Source: Saccharopolyspora soli
Lineage (GTDB): Bacteria > Actinomycetota > Actinomycetes > Mycobacteriales > Pseudonocardiaceae
Assembly: GCF_022678645.1 (NCBI RefSeq)
Contig: NZ_JALBWV010000044.1
Coordinates: forward strand, 1-64,000
DNA: 64,000 bases
Reading direction: 5' to 3'
Shown: piece after piece, positions 28,778-37,404 of the stretch
Position numbering within the stretch: position 1 is the first letter of the stretch
How the letters are laid out: every line of letters starts with the position of its first letter
Program-made: the position numbers and the translations under genes
Notes under the pieces: generated by a model
Seen by the model: only the letters and a program-made list of their open reading frames with translations
Told to the model about the DNA's origin: nothing
Databases searched by the model: none

Positions 28778-29731
28778 TCAGTACCGCGCGCCGACCACCT
28801 GTGCGGCGAGCGGGTCGAGCACGGCGAGCTCGTCATCGCTTAGGGTGATGTTGGTGGAGCCAACGTTCTGCGTCAGCCACTGCGCCTGCTTGGTGCCCGG
28901 GATCGGGACGATCGGCACGCCGAGTCGGTCGGATTGGGCGTAGATCCAGGCAAGGGCGATCTGTGCCGGTGTCACGCCTCGCGCTTCGGCGACTGAACGG
29001 ACGGTGTCGGCGATGGGCTGGTTGGCTTGGGCGGCACCCCCGGTGAAGCGTGCGTTGTAGTTGCGGTAGTCGCCCGCTCCGAGGTTCGCGATGTCCACCG
29101 TGCCGGTGAGGAATCCACGGCCCAGCGGGGAGTAGGGCACCAGTCCGATGCCGAGTTCACGCATGGCGGGCGCGACGCGGGTTTCCGGATCGCGGGTCCA
29201 CAGCGAGTACTCGCTTTGCACCGCGGTGATGGGGTGGACGGCGTGTGCGCGGCGCAGCTGGGCCTCGTCGACTTCGGACACGCCGATGTAGCGGACCTTG
29301 CCCTCGGCGACGAGTTCGGCCATCGCGCCGATGGTCTCTTCGATGTCGTTGGTCTGCGGGGGCCGGTGCAGGTAGTACAGGTCGATCACGTCCACGCCCA
29401 GCCGCAGCAGTGAGGTTTCGCAGGCGCGCTTGGTGTAGGCGGGTTCGCCGCGGAAGACGAAGGTGTTGTTGCCGTTGCTGCGGTCCATGCCGAACTTGGT
29501 GGCCAGCTGTACCTGGTCACGCTGGCCCGCGATCGCGCGCCCGACGAGGACCTCGTTGTGCCCGGCGCCGTAGACGTCGGCGGTGTCGATGAACGTCACT
29601 CCGAGATCGATCGCACGGCGGATGGTGGCCACCGACGAATCCCAGTCCGAGGATCCGTAGGCCTCGCTCATCCCCATGCAGCCCAAGCCCTGCGCTGACA
29701 CGGTGAGTTCGCCGAGGTCGGTGTGGTGCAT
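28778..29731 (-). CDS. Aldo/keto reductase
   Basis: A 317-residue NADPH-dependent AKR (TIM barrel) reducing aldehydes or ketones. The catalytic tetrad is visible: D49 and Y54 in FIDTADVYG, K79 in LATKFG and H122 in YYLHRPP. C-terminal NADPH-binding IPGTKQAQWLTQNVGS is present. It is the last gene of a tetR-SDR-AKR series on the minus strand (gap of 174 bp from the SDR). Its close relative at 59317 has the same tetrad. Confidence 0.85.
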   Translation of the reverse strand: MHHTDLGELTVSAQGLGCMGMSEAYGSSDWDSSVATIRRAIDLGVTFIDTADVYGAGHNEVLVGRAIAGQRDQVQLATKFGMDRSNGNNTFVFRGEPAYTKRACETSLLRLGVDVIDLYYLHRPPQTNDIEETIGAMAELVAEGKVRYIGVSEVDEAQLRRAHAVHPITAVQSEYSLWTRDPETRVAPAMRELGIGLVPYSPLGRGFLTGTVDIANLGAGDYRNYNARFTGGAAQANQPIADTVRSVAEARGVTPAQIALAWIYAQSDRLGVPIVPIPGTKQAQWLTQNVGSTNITLSDDELAVLDPLAAQVVGARY

Positions 29732-29905
29732 TGTGGACTCCTGTCCGCGTGCTTAGGAGGATGGCGGCGGGGATCTTGCGAGGGTCGCCAGGCGCGTTCC
29801 CGGTGACACCTTCGGGGCCTCGATGTATTGGCGTGTCTGCCCGACAGGCGTATCGGCGTAGGCGTCAAGGGCGCGGCGCCGCCACGGGCGCGGCGGCTGT
29901 CGCGG

Positions 29906-30865
29906 TCAGCGCTGAAGAAGCCGAATCGTCTTGTCCCAGAGGCGGTCCGCGTTTTTCGCATCCAGGGCGTAGGGGGCGACTCCGCTCATGCCGTTGCCCG
30001 GCTCGGTGACGACGATGGCCTCGTTGGAGTCCTCGAAGTAGCGTCCAGTCACCCCTTGGACGTGGGGGGAGGCGGCCAGCAGGACGGAGGTGGCCGCGCC
30101 CTGCTGCGGGGTCTTCCACCCTGGGGGCACGTCCAGGGGGTGGCCTTGGTCGTCCATCGCGCCCACGAAGCGCAGTTGCGTTTCGTCGAGGTGGCGCTGG
30201 AGGTTGGTCATGATGCCGCCGGGGTGCAGCGCGTTGGCGGTGATGTCGTCGGCGGCCCATTTCTTGGCCATGGCGACGGTGAACAGGATGGTCGCCGTCT
30301 TCGACTGGCCGTAGGCGGACCAGGCTTCATAGGCGCGGGAGTCGAAGTGGATGTCGTCGAAGTCCACCGGGGACATCAGATGGGCGGAGGAGCTGACGAC
30401 GACGACCCGGGCGCCCGGCGCGGCGGCGAGCGCGTCGTGCAGGCCTAGGGTCAGGGCGGCGTGGCCAAGGTGGTTGGTCGCGAACTGCGCCTCCCAGCCC
30501 TCCGGGGTCCTGGTGAGTTCGGGCAGGGCCATGATCCCGGCGTTGTTCACGAGGACGTCCAGCGGACCGCTCCACCCGGCCGCGAATGCGTCGATGGTCG
30601 ACCGGTCCGCCAGATCGACGTGAGCGACTTGGACGTCGTCGCGCCCGGTGTTCGCCTTGATCTCGGCGGCGGCGCGCTCGCCGGAATCGGTGTTGCGGAC
30701 GGCCAGGATCACCTGGGCGCCGGCGGCGGCCAGGGCGCGGGCGGTCTCCAGACCGATCCCGGACGAGCCACCGGTGACGACGGCGCGCTTGCCGGTCAGG
30801 TCGACGTCGGCGATCACCTCGGCGGCGGTCGACTGCGCGTTGAAGGGGGTCGTGATTCGGGACAC
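29906..30865 (-). CDS. SDR-family oxidoreductase (retinol-dehydrogenase-like)
   Basis: A 319-residue SDR starting at GTG 30865. It has TGGSSGIG (residues 31-38), VNNAGIMALPE, VVVSSSAHLMSP and the catalytic Y-x3-K in AYGQSKTA, followed by HPGGIMTNLQRHL. The long C-terminal part after the Tyr/Lys places it with light-dependent protochlorophyllide reductase/retinol dehydrogenase-like SDRs. It lies downstream of the deleted TetR gene and upstream of the AKR, likely one operon originally under that TetR. Confidence 0.85.
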   Translation of the reverse strand: MSRITTPFNAQSTAAEVIADVDLTGKRAVVTGGSSGIGLETARALAAAGAQVILAVRNTDSGERAAAEIKANTGRDDVQVAHVDLADRSTIDAFAAGWSGPLDVLVNNAGIMALPELTRTPEGWEAQFATNHLGHAALTLGLHDALAAAPGARVVVVSSSAHLMSPVDFDDIHFDSRAYEAWSAYGQSKTATILFTVAMAKKWAADDITANALHPGGIMTNLQRHLDETQLRFVGAMDDQGHPLDVPPGWKTPQQGAATSVLLAASPHVQGVTGRYFEDSNEAIVVTEPGNGMSGVAPYALDAKNADRLWDKTIRLLQR

Positions 30866-30924
30866 CGTTGTACTCCTCGAATTGGCACGTGGATGAAAGC
30901 AGAGCCGCAGCGCGGGAAGAGCCA

Positions 30925-31229
30925 GTCCGCGGTGCGACAGATCAGTCGGACGGCCTGCCTGATCCTGGCGCGGAACTCGGCGCGGGTGGCCGATCCGCTT
31001 GCCGGGGCATGGCGGCAGCGAAGAGGACGTCCATGACGCCCTGCATCGTGTCGCGGTACAGCTGCTCCTTGTTCGGGAACTGCGGGTACAGGCCCGGCCT
31101 GGAGATGCCCGCCGCCTTGGCGACCGCCTCCATCGACATCTTCTGGAACCCGTACCACCCGAACACCTCGACGGCAGCCGCGAGGACAGCGCTGCGCTTG
31201 GGATCGTCCTCCCTCGCTGAACTGCTCAC
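30925..31229 (-). pseudogene. TetR-family regulator with large internal deletion
   Basis: From GTG 31229 the protein reads VSSSAREDDPKR and the full HTH FGWYGFQKMSMEAVAKAAGI then SRPGLYPQFPNKEQLYRDTM. It matches the intact regulator at 35275-35859 almost position by position up to MQGV. It then jumps to DVLFAAAM, which in the intact protein lies about 100 residues later. A frameshift follows before the tail RAEFRARIRQAVRLICRTAD. The DNA-binding domain is complete but most of the ligand domain is gone, so the product, if stable, could bind DNA without an inducer pocket. Confidence 0.7.
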
Positions 31230-31239
31230 GCTTGACACT

Positions 31240-31266
31240 TTAGACAATAATACACACATTGTCTAA
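31240..31266. promoter_or_regulatory. TetR operator, perfect palindrome
   Basis: TTAGACAAT (31240-31248) and ATTGTCTAA (31258-31266), with a 9-bp spacer, lie 10 bp before the start of the deleted tetR. The same TAGACA...TGTCTA geometry occurs at 35239-35263 before the intact paralogue. Confidence 0.8.
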
Positions 31267-31392
31267 CATGTCATACTGGCTGGTCTCGCCAGCGAACGGC
31301 CCGGCCCGCCGTCACGGCGAATGCCGGATCTACTGCGGCAGTTCTCGCGCTCCGATCGCGGCCGCCTTGGAGAATCGACGACATCGAAGTTA

Positions 31393-31421
31393 TTGACTGA
31401 CCGGTACAGAACATCTTTAAT
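31393..31421 (+). promoter_or_regulatory. Strong sigma-70-type promoter, leaderless start
   Basis: TTGACT (31393-31398), a 17-bp spacer and TTTAAT (31416-31421) sit 7 bp before ATG 31429. The spacing implies that transcription begins at or next to the start codon. An ACCGGT palindrome lies in the spacer. Confidence 0.65.
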
Positions 31422-31428
31422 GGACTGC

Positions 31429-32196
31429 ATGGTCAATAACAGTTCAGTGCCGGATCTGACCGGCAAGCGCGCTCTCGTCACCGGTGGCAGCCGCGGCATC
31501 GGCGCGGACGTCGTCCGGCGCTTGCTGGACGCCGGGGCGTCAGTGCTCACCACGTCCCGCACGCCAGTCGACGATCTCCCCGACGGCGCCCACTACCTTC
31601 GCGCCGACGTCGCTACGGCCGAGGGGACCGAGCAGTTGGCCCGCGAAACACTGGCCCATTTCGGCGGACTCGATATTCTCGTCAACAACGCTGGCGCGGC
31701 GAGGGCCTTCCCGGAAGGCATCGGGGCGATCCCGGACAAGGACTGGCAGGGCGCGCTCGACTCCAACTACCTCCCCGCGGTCCGGCTGACCTCGGCCCTC
31801 CTGCCGTCACTGATCGAGGCCCCCGACGCCGCGATCGTCAACATCTCCTCCGGCGTCACCCTCGGCGTTTCTCCGCCGCTGGCGCACTACGCGGCCGCCA
31901 AGGCCGCGCTGGAGGCCTACAGCAAGGCCTTGGCCGCCGAGCTCGCCCCGAAGGACGTGCGGGTCAACGTGGTCATCCCCGGCAACGTCACCACGCCCGG
32001 CGCAGACCTCATCCGCCAGACCATGGCCGACGCCTACGGCTTCCCGGTCGAAACCATCGCCCAGTCCATCCCGCTGGGACGCAACGGAGTTCCCTCCGAC
32101 ATCGCCGAAGCCGTGCTCTTCCTCGTGTCACCACGAGCCTCCTGGATCACGGGGAGTCAACTCGTCGTCGACGGCGGCCAGCAGATCGCCACCTGA
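31429..32196 (+). CDS. SDR-family oxidoreductase
   Basis: A 255-residue classical SDR: TGGSRGIG (residues 18-25), VNNAGAARAF, VNISSGVTLG with the catalytic Ser, YAAAK (Tyr/Lys), and the C-terminal ITGSQLVVDGGQQ. ATG 31429 is preferred over upstream in-frame starts because the -10 TTTAAT overlaps those, giving a leaderless message. It is divergent from the deleted tetR with the TTAGACAAT operator between them. Substrate unknown; 3-oxoacyl-ACP reductase-like. Confidence 0.85.
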   Translation: MVNNSSVPDLTGKRALVTGGSRGIGADVVRRLLDAGASVLTTSRTPVDDLPDGAHYLRADVATAEGTEQLARETLAHFGGLDILVNNAGAARAFPEGIGAIPDKDWQGALDSNYLPAVRLTSALLPSLIEAPDAAIVNISSGVTLGVSPPLAHYAAAKAALEAYSKALAAELAPKDVRVNVVIPGNVTTPGADLIRQTMADAYGFPVETIAQSIPLGRNGVPSDIAEAVLFLVSPRASWITGSQLVVDGGQQIAT

Positions 32197-32363
32197 ACCC
32201 GCCGCTTTCGGGGCTGGACACCGGGGACGTCCCGTCCGGTCGTTGCCTGATCGCACGGGCGCGGCCCGCGGTCGGCGGCCACCTGCGTTCGGGCACGTCC
32301 TGCGGCGGGTTCCGGGATGTCGGTGGGGATGGGCGAGGTTCGCCAATTTTGCTGACCAGGATC

Positions 32364-32963
32364 TCAGCGGTCAGTCGGGTCGGGCAGGAGTTGGTCGGCG
32401 AGCGTTCGTGCGGTGGCCGCCAGCGTGTCGATGTCCATGCCTGTTCGGCCCATGAACACCAATCCTTGTTGCGCGGCCAGCAGCGCCCGCGCCCGCGCGG
32501 TCGGGTCCGCATCGGTCGGCATGTCGCCTTCGCGCTGGGCGCGTGCCACGCAGTCGGCAACCAGTGCGGTGGTCGTCTCGTAGGTGCGGCGGGCCTGTGC
32601 GAGCACCTCCGGATCGGCGCTGGCGAGCTCGTAGGTGGTGTTGGCCATCAGGCAACCGCGTCGCGCGGCCGAGCCGCTGGGGTCGGAGGCCGGTGCGATG
32701 ACGAATTCGCGTAGCGCATCCAAGGCCCGGGGAGCGGCGGCGAGCGCCTCCCGCAGGTACCCATGGCTGTCGTCGGTGTAGCTGCACAGCGCCCTGAGGA
32801 AGAGTTGATGCTTGTCGCCGAACGCGGCGTAGAGGCTGCCCTTGCCCAGCCCGCTGACCCGCATCAGGTCTTCCAGGGACGTCGCGGCATAGCCGGCATT
32901 CCAGAACTGGTCACGGACCGCGTGCACCACACGCTGCTCATCGAACGATCGTGGACGGGCCAT
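32364..32963 (-). CDS. TetR-family transcriptional regulator
   Basis: A 199-residue repressor. The HTH includes DQFWNAGYAATSLEDLMRVS and GLGKGSLYAAFGDKHQLFLR. The C-terminal domain has the RGCLMANTTYELA motif common in one TetR subgroup (TetR_C, AcrR/YcdC-like). ATG 32963 is the chosen start. It is divergent from the SDR at 33150, with two GACC-N4-GGTC palindromes between them, so it probably controls itself and that SDR. Confidence 0.88.
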   Translation of the reverse strand: MARPRSFDEQRVVHAVRDQFWNAGYAATSLEDLMRVSGLGKGSLYAAFGDKHQLFLRALCSYTDDSHGYLREALAAAPRALDALREFVIAPASDPSGSAARRGCLMANTTYELASADPEVLAQARRTYETTTALVADCVARAQREGDMPTDADPTARARALLAAQQGLVFMGRTGMDIDTLAATARTLADQLLPDPTDR

Positions 32964-32984
32964 GCGTTCAGAATATCGATTCTT

Positions 32985-33024
32985 GACCATATGGTCCATA
33001 ACCTCTATGGTGGACCGTGCGGTC
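32985..33024. promoter_or_regulatory. Twin TetR operators
   Basis: GACCATATGGTC (32985-32996) is a perfect 12-bp palindrome. GACCGTGCGGTC (33013-33024) is a near copy, with centres 28 bp apart. Both lie between the divergent tetR and the SDR gene. Confidence 0.75.
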
Positions 33025-33149
33025 AAGAACTACTCGGAACCGCCCTCTCGGCTTCGCCCTTCGGGGTGTGGAACCGCTGGAGCCGTTAGCGGTCCTCCGT
33101 GACGCTCGCTGAAGCATCAGAACTAGTCACCTCAAGGAATGGGAAGCAA

Positions 33150-33896
33150 ATGGGAAAGCTGGGCAACAAAGTGGCCATCGTGACCGGCGGATCGCGTGGG
33201 ATCGGAGCGGCGACGGCGCTTGCCCTGGCCGACGAGGGAGCCGATGTCGCGATCGGCTACTCGTCTTCGGCCGACCAGGCCAAGACCGTGGTCGCCGAAC
33301 TGGAGGGCAAAGGCGTGCGTGCGGCGGCGTTCCAGGCCGACCAGGCGGACGCCGCGCAGGCCGTGGGCCTCATCCACGCCGTGGTGGAGCACTTCGGCAA
33401 GCTGGACATCCTGGTCAACAACGCGGCAGTCACCGTCGCCGCACCGATCGACAGCGACCAAGCCGACACTGCCGCCTTCGACCGCCAGCTCGCCATCAAC
33501 TACACCAGCGTCGTGGCCGCGATCAGGGCGGCGTACCCGCTGCTTCCCGAAGGCGGTCGCATCGTCAGCATCAGCTCCGGCGTGGGGACCCGCGTGGGCT
33601 TCCCCGGAATGACTGACTACGCCGGCACCAAGTCGGCGCTGGAGGGCTACAGCCGGGGCGCCGCACGCGATCTCGCGCATCGGGGCATCACGGTCAACAT
33701 CATCCAGTCCGGGTTCGTGGACACCGACATGAATCCCGCCGATGGCCCCTTGGCGTCGGTGTTCCTCCCGACCACCGCGATGGGGCGCTACGGCAGGCCC
33801 GAGGAGATCGCCGCGGGTGTCGTGTTCCTCGCCAGTCCGCAGGCCTCGTACGTGACCGGCGCGGTGCTGAGGGTCGACGGCGGATACGGCGCATAG
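33150..33896 (+). CDS. SDR-family oxidoreductase (FabG-like)
   Basis: A 248-residue classical SDR: TGGSRGIG (12-19), DILVNNAAVTV, ISISSGVGT with the catalytic Ser, YAGTK (Tyr/Lys) and the terminal VTGAVLRVDGGYGA. ATG 33150 follows AAGGA at 33134-33138. Regulation by the divergent TetR at 32364 is expected from the operators at 32985-33024. Downstream 33897-34137 holds no clear gene. Confidence 0.88.
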   Translation: MGKLGNKVAIVTGGSRGIGAATALALADEGADVAIGYSSSADQAKTVVAELEGKGVRAAAFQADQADAAQAVGLIHAVVEHFGKLDILVNNAAVTVAAPIDSDQADTAAFDRQLAINYTSVVAAIRAAYPLLPEGGRIVSISSGVGTRVGFPGMTDYAGTKSALEGYSRGAARDLAHRGITVNIIQSGFVDTDMNPADGPLASVFLPTTAMGRYGRPEEIAAGVVFLASPQASYVTGAVLRVDGGYGA

Positions 33897-34137
33897 CCCG
33901 AATCCGCGGAGCTCGTCGACGAGCAGCACGCGGTCGCCGTGGCGGCGCACTCGTACACGGATACGGATCATGCGGCCTCGCCTCGCCGCACGTGGAGCGG
34001 CTCCGCCTCGGCCAGCTCGACGAGCTGGGCCTGCGACGCACCACGGATCCCCTCGACCGCGTCGCCGCCCGACGGCGAGGCACGGGGGCGGGGCGGTTGC
34101 AGGTGGAAGTGCCAGCAAACAGGAAAGCGGGACGACA

Positions 34138-35070
34138 ATGAAGGCAGCACAGTTCGGGGAGTACGGAACTCCGGAGGTCCTGGAGATCGCGGACATCGCC
34201 GAGCCACACCCGGGGCCGGGGCAGGTTCGGATCAAAGTGCGCGCCGTCGGCGTCAACCCGGTCGACTGGAAAATCCGCAGTGGAATGCTCGCCGAGATCT
34301 TGCCCGCCACCCTGCCACTGATTACCGGCACCGACGCCGCCGGTGTGGTCGACGAGATCGGGCTCGGCGCGAATGGCGTTGCCATCGGCGATGAGGTCTT
34401 CGGGGTGACCTCCACCGAGGCGATCCACGGCGGTGCGGCGGCCGAGTACGCCGTGCTCGACATCTTCACCGCCAAGCCACCGACCATCGGCTTCGCCGAA
34501 GCCGCCGGGCTGCCCACCGCCGTGGAGACCGCGACACGCGCCCTCGACGACATGCACCTGGCAGAAGGCCAGACCCTGCTGATCGACGGCGCCGCTGGCG
34601 GCGTGGGCAGCGCGGCAGTGCAACTGGCCGCGCGCCGCGGGATACGAGTGATCGGAACCGCCAGCGAGGCCAACCACGATCACCTCCACGCGCTCGGCGC
34701 GATACCCACCCGTTATGGCGCAGGTCTGCTCGACCGAGTCACCGCACTCGCGCCGGACGGCGTGCACGCCGCGCTCGACATCGCTGGCCAGGGAGGGCTG
34801 CTCGACCTGATCGCACTCACCGGCGACCCGCAGCGCGTGCTCAGCATCGCCGACCCCGAAGCACTCAACCTGGGCGTTCACTTGTCGGCGCGAGTGGGTC
34901 CGGCCGCGCCAGCTGCTTGGCACGCGTTGGACCAGACAGCCGATCTCGTCCGCCAAGGCCTATTCGTCCTGCCCGTGGGAGCCACATTCGACCTCCATGA
35001 CGCCGCCCGCGCGCACCAACACAGCCAGAGCGGGCACATCCGGGGCAAAATCGCACTCACCGTCGCCTGA
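34138..35070 (+). CDS. NADPH-dependent quinone oxidoreductase-like MDR enzyme
   Basis: A 310-residue zinc-free medium-chain dehydrogenase. The N-terminal GroES-like domain has GVNPVDWKIRSGM and GTDAAGVVDEIG. The NADPH-binding motif is GAAGGVGSAAVQLA, and the C-terminus is HIRGKIALTVA. It lacks the Cys/His zinc ligands, as in quinone oxidoreductase/zeta-crystallin relatives. ATG 34138 has AGGAAAGCGGG upstream. It lies 204 bp before a TetR gene on the same strand, which may control it. It is intact, unlike the MDR fragment at 5991. Confidence 0.85.
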   Translation: MKAAQFGEYGTPEVLEIADIAEPHPGPGQVRIKVRAVGVNPVDWKIRSGMLAEILPATLPLITGTDAAGVVDEIGLGANGVAIGDEVFGVTSTEAIHGGAAAEYAVLDIFTAKPPTIGFAEAAGLPTAVETATRALDDMHLAEGQTLLIDGAAGGVGSAAVQLAARRGIRVIGTASEANHDHLHALGAIPTRYGAGLLDRVTALAPDGVHAALDIAGQGGLLDLIALTGDPQRVLSIADPEALNLGVHLSARVGPAAPAAWHALDQTADLVRQGLFVLPVGATFDLHDAARAHQHSQSGHIRGKIALTVA

Positions 35071-35238
35071 CCAGTGCCGGTGGTCGTCGATACCAGCACC
35101 GACATCCCGGGCCCGTCCGCGCGTCGGGCCCGGCGAAGAGGCCATGCGCGCCAGGGCGTGGACCTTGCCATCGACCAATTCCGCTCGGCCGTCTGGGCGG
35201 CGCGGTTATGCCTGCCCGAGCAGCGGAATCGAACATTG

Positions 35239-35263
35239 TAGACAAATTTCGTCACTATGTCTA
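35239..35263. promoter_or_regulatory. TetR operator
   Basis: TAGACAA (35239-35245) and ATGTCTA (35257-35263) form an inverted repeat ending 11 bp before GTG 35275. The arms are 18 bp apart start to start, exactly as in the operator at 31240-31266. Confidence 0.65.
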
Positions 35264-35274
35264 TGATGTGTGCT

Positions 35275-35859
35275 GTGAGCAGTCCGGCAGTGCGACATGA
35301 CGACCCCAAGCTGGGTGCCGTGATGACGGCGGCTCTCGGCGTGTTCGGACGGTATGGGTTCAAGAAGACGTCGATGGACGCGGTCGCGAAGGCGGCGAAT
35401 ATCTCCCGCCCTGGCTTGTATCTGCTGTTCTCCAGCAAGGACGAGCTGTATCGGGCCACGATGCAAGGTGTTCTGCAGAGGGCCCAAGACGCGGCGGAGA
35501 CGCATCTTGCCGACGAGACGCTGAGCTTCGAGCGGCGGATCGTCGAGGCGCTGGACGAGCTGATCGGGCAGTACGTCGAGACCCAGGTGGCCCGGGACAT
35601 CGACCAGCTCTTGGAGAGCAGCGAAGCGCAGTTGGGCTCGATGCTCCACGACTACCGGGAGAAGGGGCAGGCCGCCCTCGGTGCGGCGATCACCTCGCTG
35701 GCTCCACCCGGAGTGCTCACCGAAGACCTCACGGCAGACCAGGTAACGGACATCCTCTTCGCCGCCAGTCTGTCCTGGAAACACCAGGCCGCGACGCGCA
35801 CCGACTTCCGCGACCGGGTCGGACGGCTCGTGCGCCTGATCTGCCGGGCCGCCGACTGA
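35275..35859 (+). CDS. TetR-family transcriptional regulator
   Basis: A 194-residue repressor beginning at GTG 35275 (VSSPAVRHDDPK). This start aligns with that of the deleted paralogue at 31229; in-frame ATGs at 35257-35266 would lie inside the operator. The HTH is FGRYGFKKTSMDAVAKAANI and SRPGLYLLFSSKDELYRATM. The full ligand domain is present and ends at RLICRAAD. Likely targets are itself and, by shared operator, the SDR genes at 29906 and 31429. Confidence 0.85.
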   Translation: MSSPAVRHDDPKLGAVMTAALGVFGRYGFKKTSMDAVAKAANISRPGLYLLFSSKDELYRATMQGVLQRAQDAAETHLADETLSFERRIVEALDELIGQYVETQVARDIDQLLESSEAQLGSMLHDYREKGQAALGAAITSLAPPGVLTEDLTADQVTDILFAASLSWKHQAATRTDFRDRVGRLVRLICRAAD

Positions 35860-35929
35860 CACAAGCCTTTTCAGGGATCCGTATTTCAACCCTCGGGCCG
35901 CTCAGCCCGTCGACCCTACCCGCAGAGAA

Positions 35930-36074
35930 CTACGGGGCCGCGTTGATGCCTGACGGCGTGACCCCGCTAGACCCGTCGCGCAACGTCCAGCCGAAAACCC
36001 AGCGACTCGTAGAAATGCTTTGATCGATCGACGTCGGGGACGGGGAGGATCAGTACCTCGAGCTTCAGATCCAC
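35930..36074 (-). pseudogene. VOC-family (glyoxalase-fold) protein remnant
   Basis: From GTG 36074 the frame reads VDLKLEVLILPVPDVDRSKH and FYESLGFRLD, the first beta-alpha unit of VOC proteins. It then hits TAG at 35969. A neighbouring frame adds GVTPSGINAAP and stops at 35930. Most of the roughly 130-residue domain is missing through deletion. Confidence 0.55.
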
Positions 36075-36167
36075 GATGCGTCCCTTTTGCAGTAGTCCAT
36101 TGAAGTTCGGGCGACATCCCGCGAAGGCAGGCGCCGCCATTTGAGCACGGCCGACGAATCCGGCGCA

Positions 36168-36974
36168 TCAGAGCGTCTGCGCGGATTCCAGGAGCGTGAC
36201 CAGGCACGTTGCGGCGTGCCGCGCATGCGCGCGAAGTTCGTCGGGTGCCGGAACCGTGCCCGTCAGGAGCGCGGTCTCCAGCAGGTCCGCATGCAGCAGG
36301 GCGAAATAGGTCCTCGACAGGCTCAGCGGGTCGTTCACCTTCGCGCGCGCGTCCGCCGGCCAGTGCTTCAGATGGCGTACGAAAACGCCGGTTCGCTCCC
36401 CCATCACCTGCTCGCGGTAGCGCGTGCCTAACTGGGGGAAGCGGGGGGCATCGCGTGCCACGACCCGGTACAGCGCAATCTGGTCCGGTGACAGCACGAA
36501 CGCGAGGTGTTCCGCCCCGGCCTCGGTGAGCGCGTCGACCAGAGGTAGGTCAAGCCAGGCCGGGTGCTCGTCGCCCGCCGCAGCCGCGCACGCGGCCTGG
36601 ATCACCGCCACGAACAGATCGTCCTTGTTCTCGAAGTGCCGGTAGAGCGTCTTGATGGAGACTCCGGGGCCGTCTGCCCAGCCGCCGCTGATCTCGTTGA
36701 CGGCAAGCTGCCCAGTCGGCAGCAACAGCCGGATGCCCTGTTGGACCTCGTGGTCTCGTAGCCCGTCGGGCGGCTGCCCGTCCCACACCTCCAGCCGGAG
36801 GCTCGGCGACACCAGTTGTTCGCCTACTCTGAGCAGCACACCCGTGGTTCCCACGCCGAGCCAGTCATCACCCGGCGTGGGGGTGGTTTCGCCGACGGAC
36901 CCACAGTCGGCTATTCCGAACATGTGGTAGTCGGGACGCACTGGCGTGTCGACTGCCGTGGTCAACTCGCTCAT
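36168..36974 (-). CDS. Chimeric TetR: unknown N-terminal domain joined to TetR C-terminal part
   Basis: An open 268-residue frame from ATG 36974. Residues 1 to about 105 (VRPDYHMFGIADCGS, WLGVGTTGVLLRVG, LRLEVWDGQPP) resemble a small actinobacterial beta-rich protein of unknown function. The frame then runs without interruption into VSIKTLYRHFENKDDLFVAV and a complete TetR ligand domain to the end. Only the recognition helix of the TetR HTH remains; helices 1 and 2 are missing. It could be a deletion fusion of two genes rather than a working regulator. Expression and function are unknown. Confidence 0.6.
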   Translation of the reverse strand: MSELTTAVDTPVRPDYHMFGIADCGSVGETTPTPGDDWLGVGTTGVLLRVGEQLVSPSLRLEVWDGQPPDGLRDHEVQQGIRLLLPTGQLAVNEISGGWADGPGVSIKTLYRHFENKDDLFVAVIQAACAAAAGDEHPAWLDLPLVDALTEAGAEHLAFVLSPDQIALYRVVARDAPRFPQLGTRYREQVMGERTGVFVRHLKHWPADARAKVNDPLSLSRTYFALLHADLLETALLTGTVPAPDELRAHARHAATCLVTLLESAQTL

Positions 36975-37136
36975 ACGCAGACAATACTCATCGCGTGTTC
37001 TGGCCAACGTCAGCAGCGTTCAGCCGTTTGCGGCCGGCAGTGCCGCCGAACTCGGCGCCAATGTCAAGCTTGGCCGCTCCGGCTGTGCGGGTCGAAACCC
37101 ATTGCCGCGTAAGGGTAACCGGTCGCGCATGATCCA

Positions 37137-37373
37137 CTAGTGCCCCCGGCTCGCGATGAAGGCCCACTCGACTACCTCGCCCACGTGCTCCGTGTCGGTC
37201 ACGTCCAGCCGGGCCGTCCACAACGTCTGCGGGAAACGGGTCTGCAAGTCCTCGATCGCCGCGGGGCGGCGCAGGGTTGCCGCGACCCGGTCGCCGCGCT
37301 CGAGGAGTAGTTCGGTCATTCGCCGGCCAAAGCCAGCGGAGGTGTCGGTGATGAACCAGGTCTTGCCTGCCAT
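37137..37373 (-). pseudogene. SDR, N-terminal 78 residues only
   Basis: MAGKTWFITDTSAGFGRRMT is an SDR Rossmann start (TGxxxGxG degraded to TDTSAGFG), followed by RLDVTDTEHVGEVVEWAF. It stops after ASRGH, before NNAG and the Tyr/Lys motif. No continuation is found in other frames, so the 3' part has been lost. Confidence 0.6.
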
Positions 37374-37404
37374 GGGTGTGCCCTTGCGAAATAGTGAACA
37401 CGCC

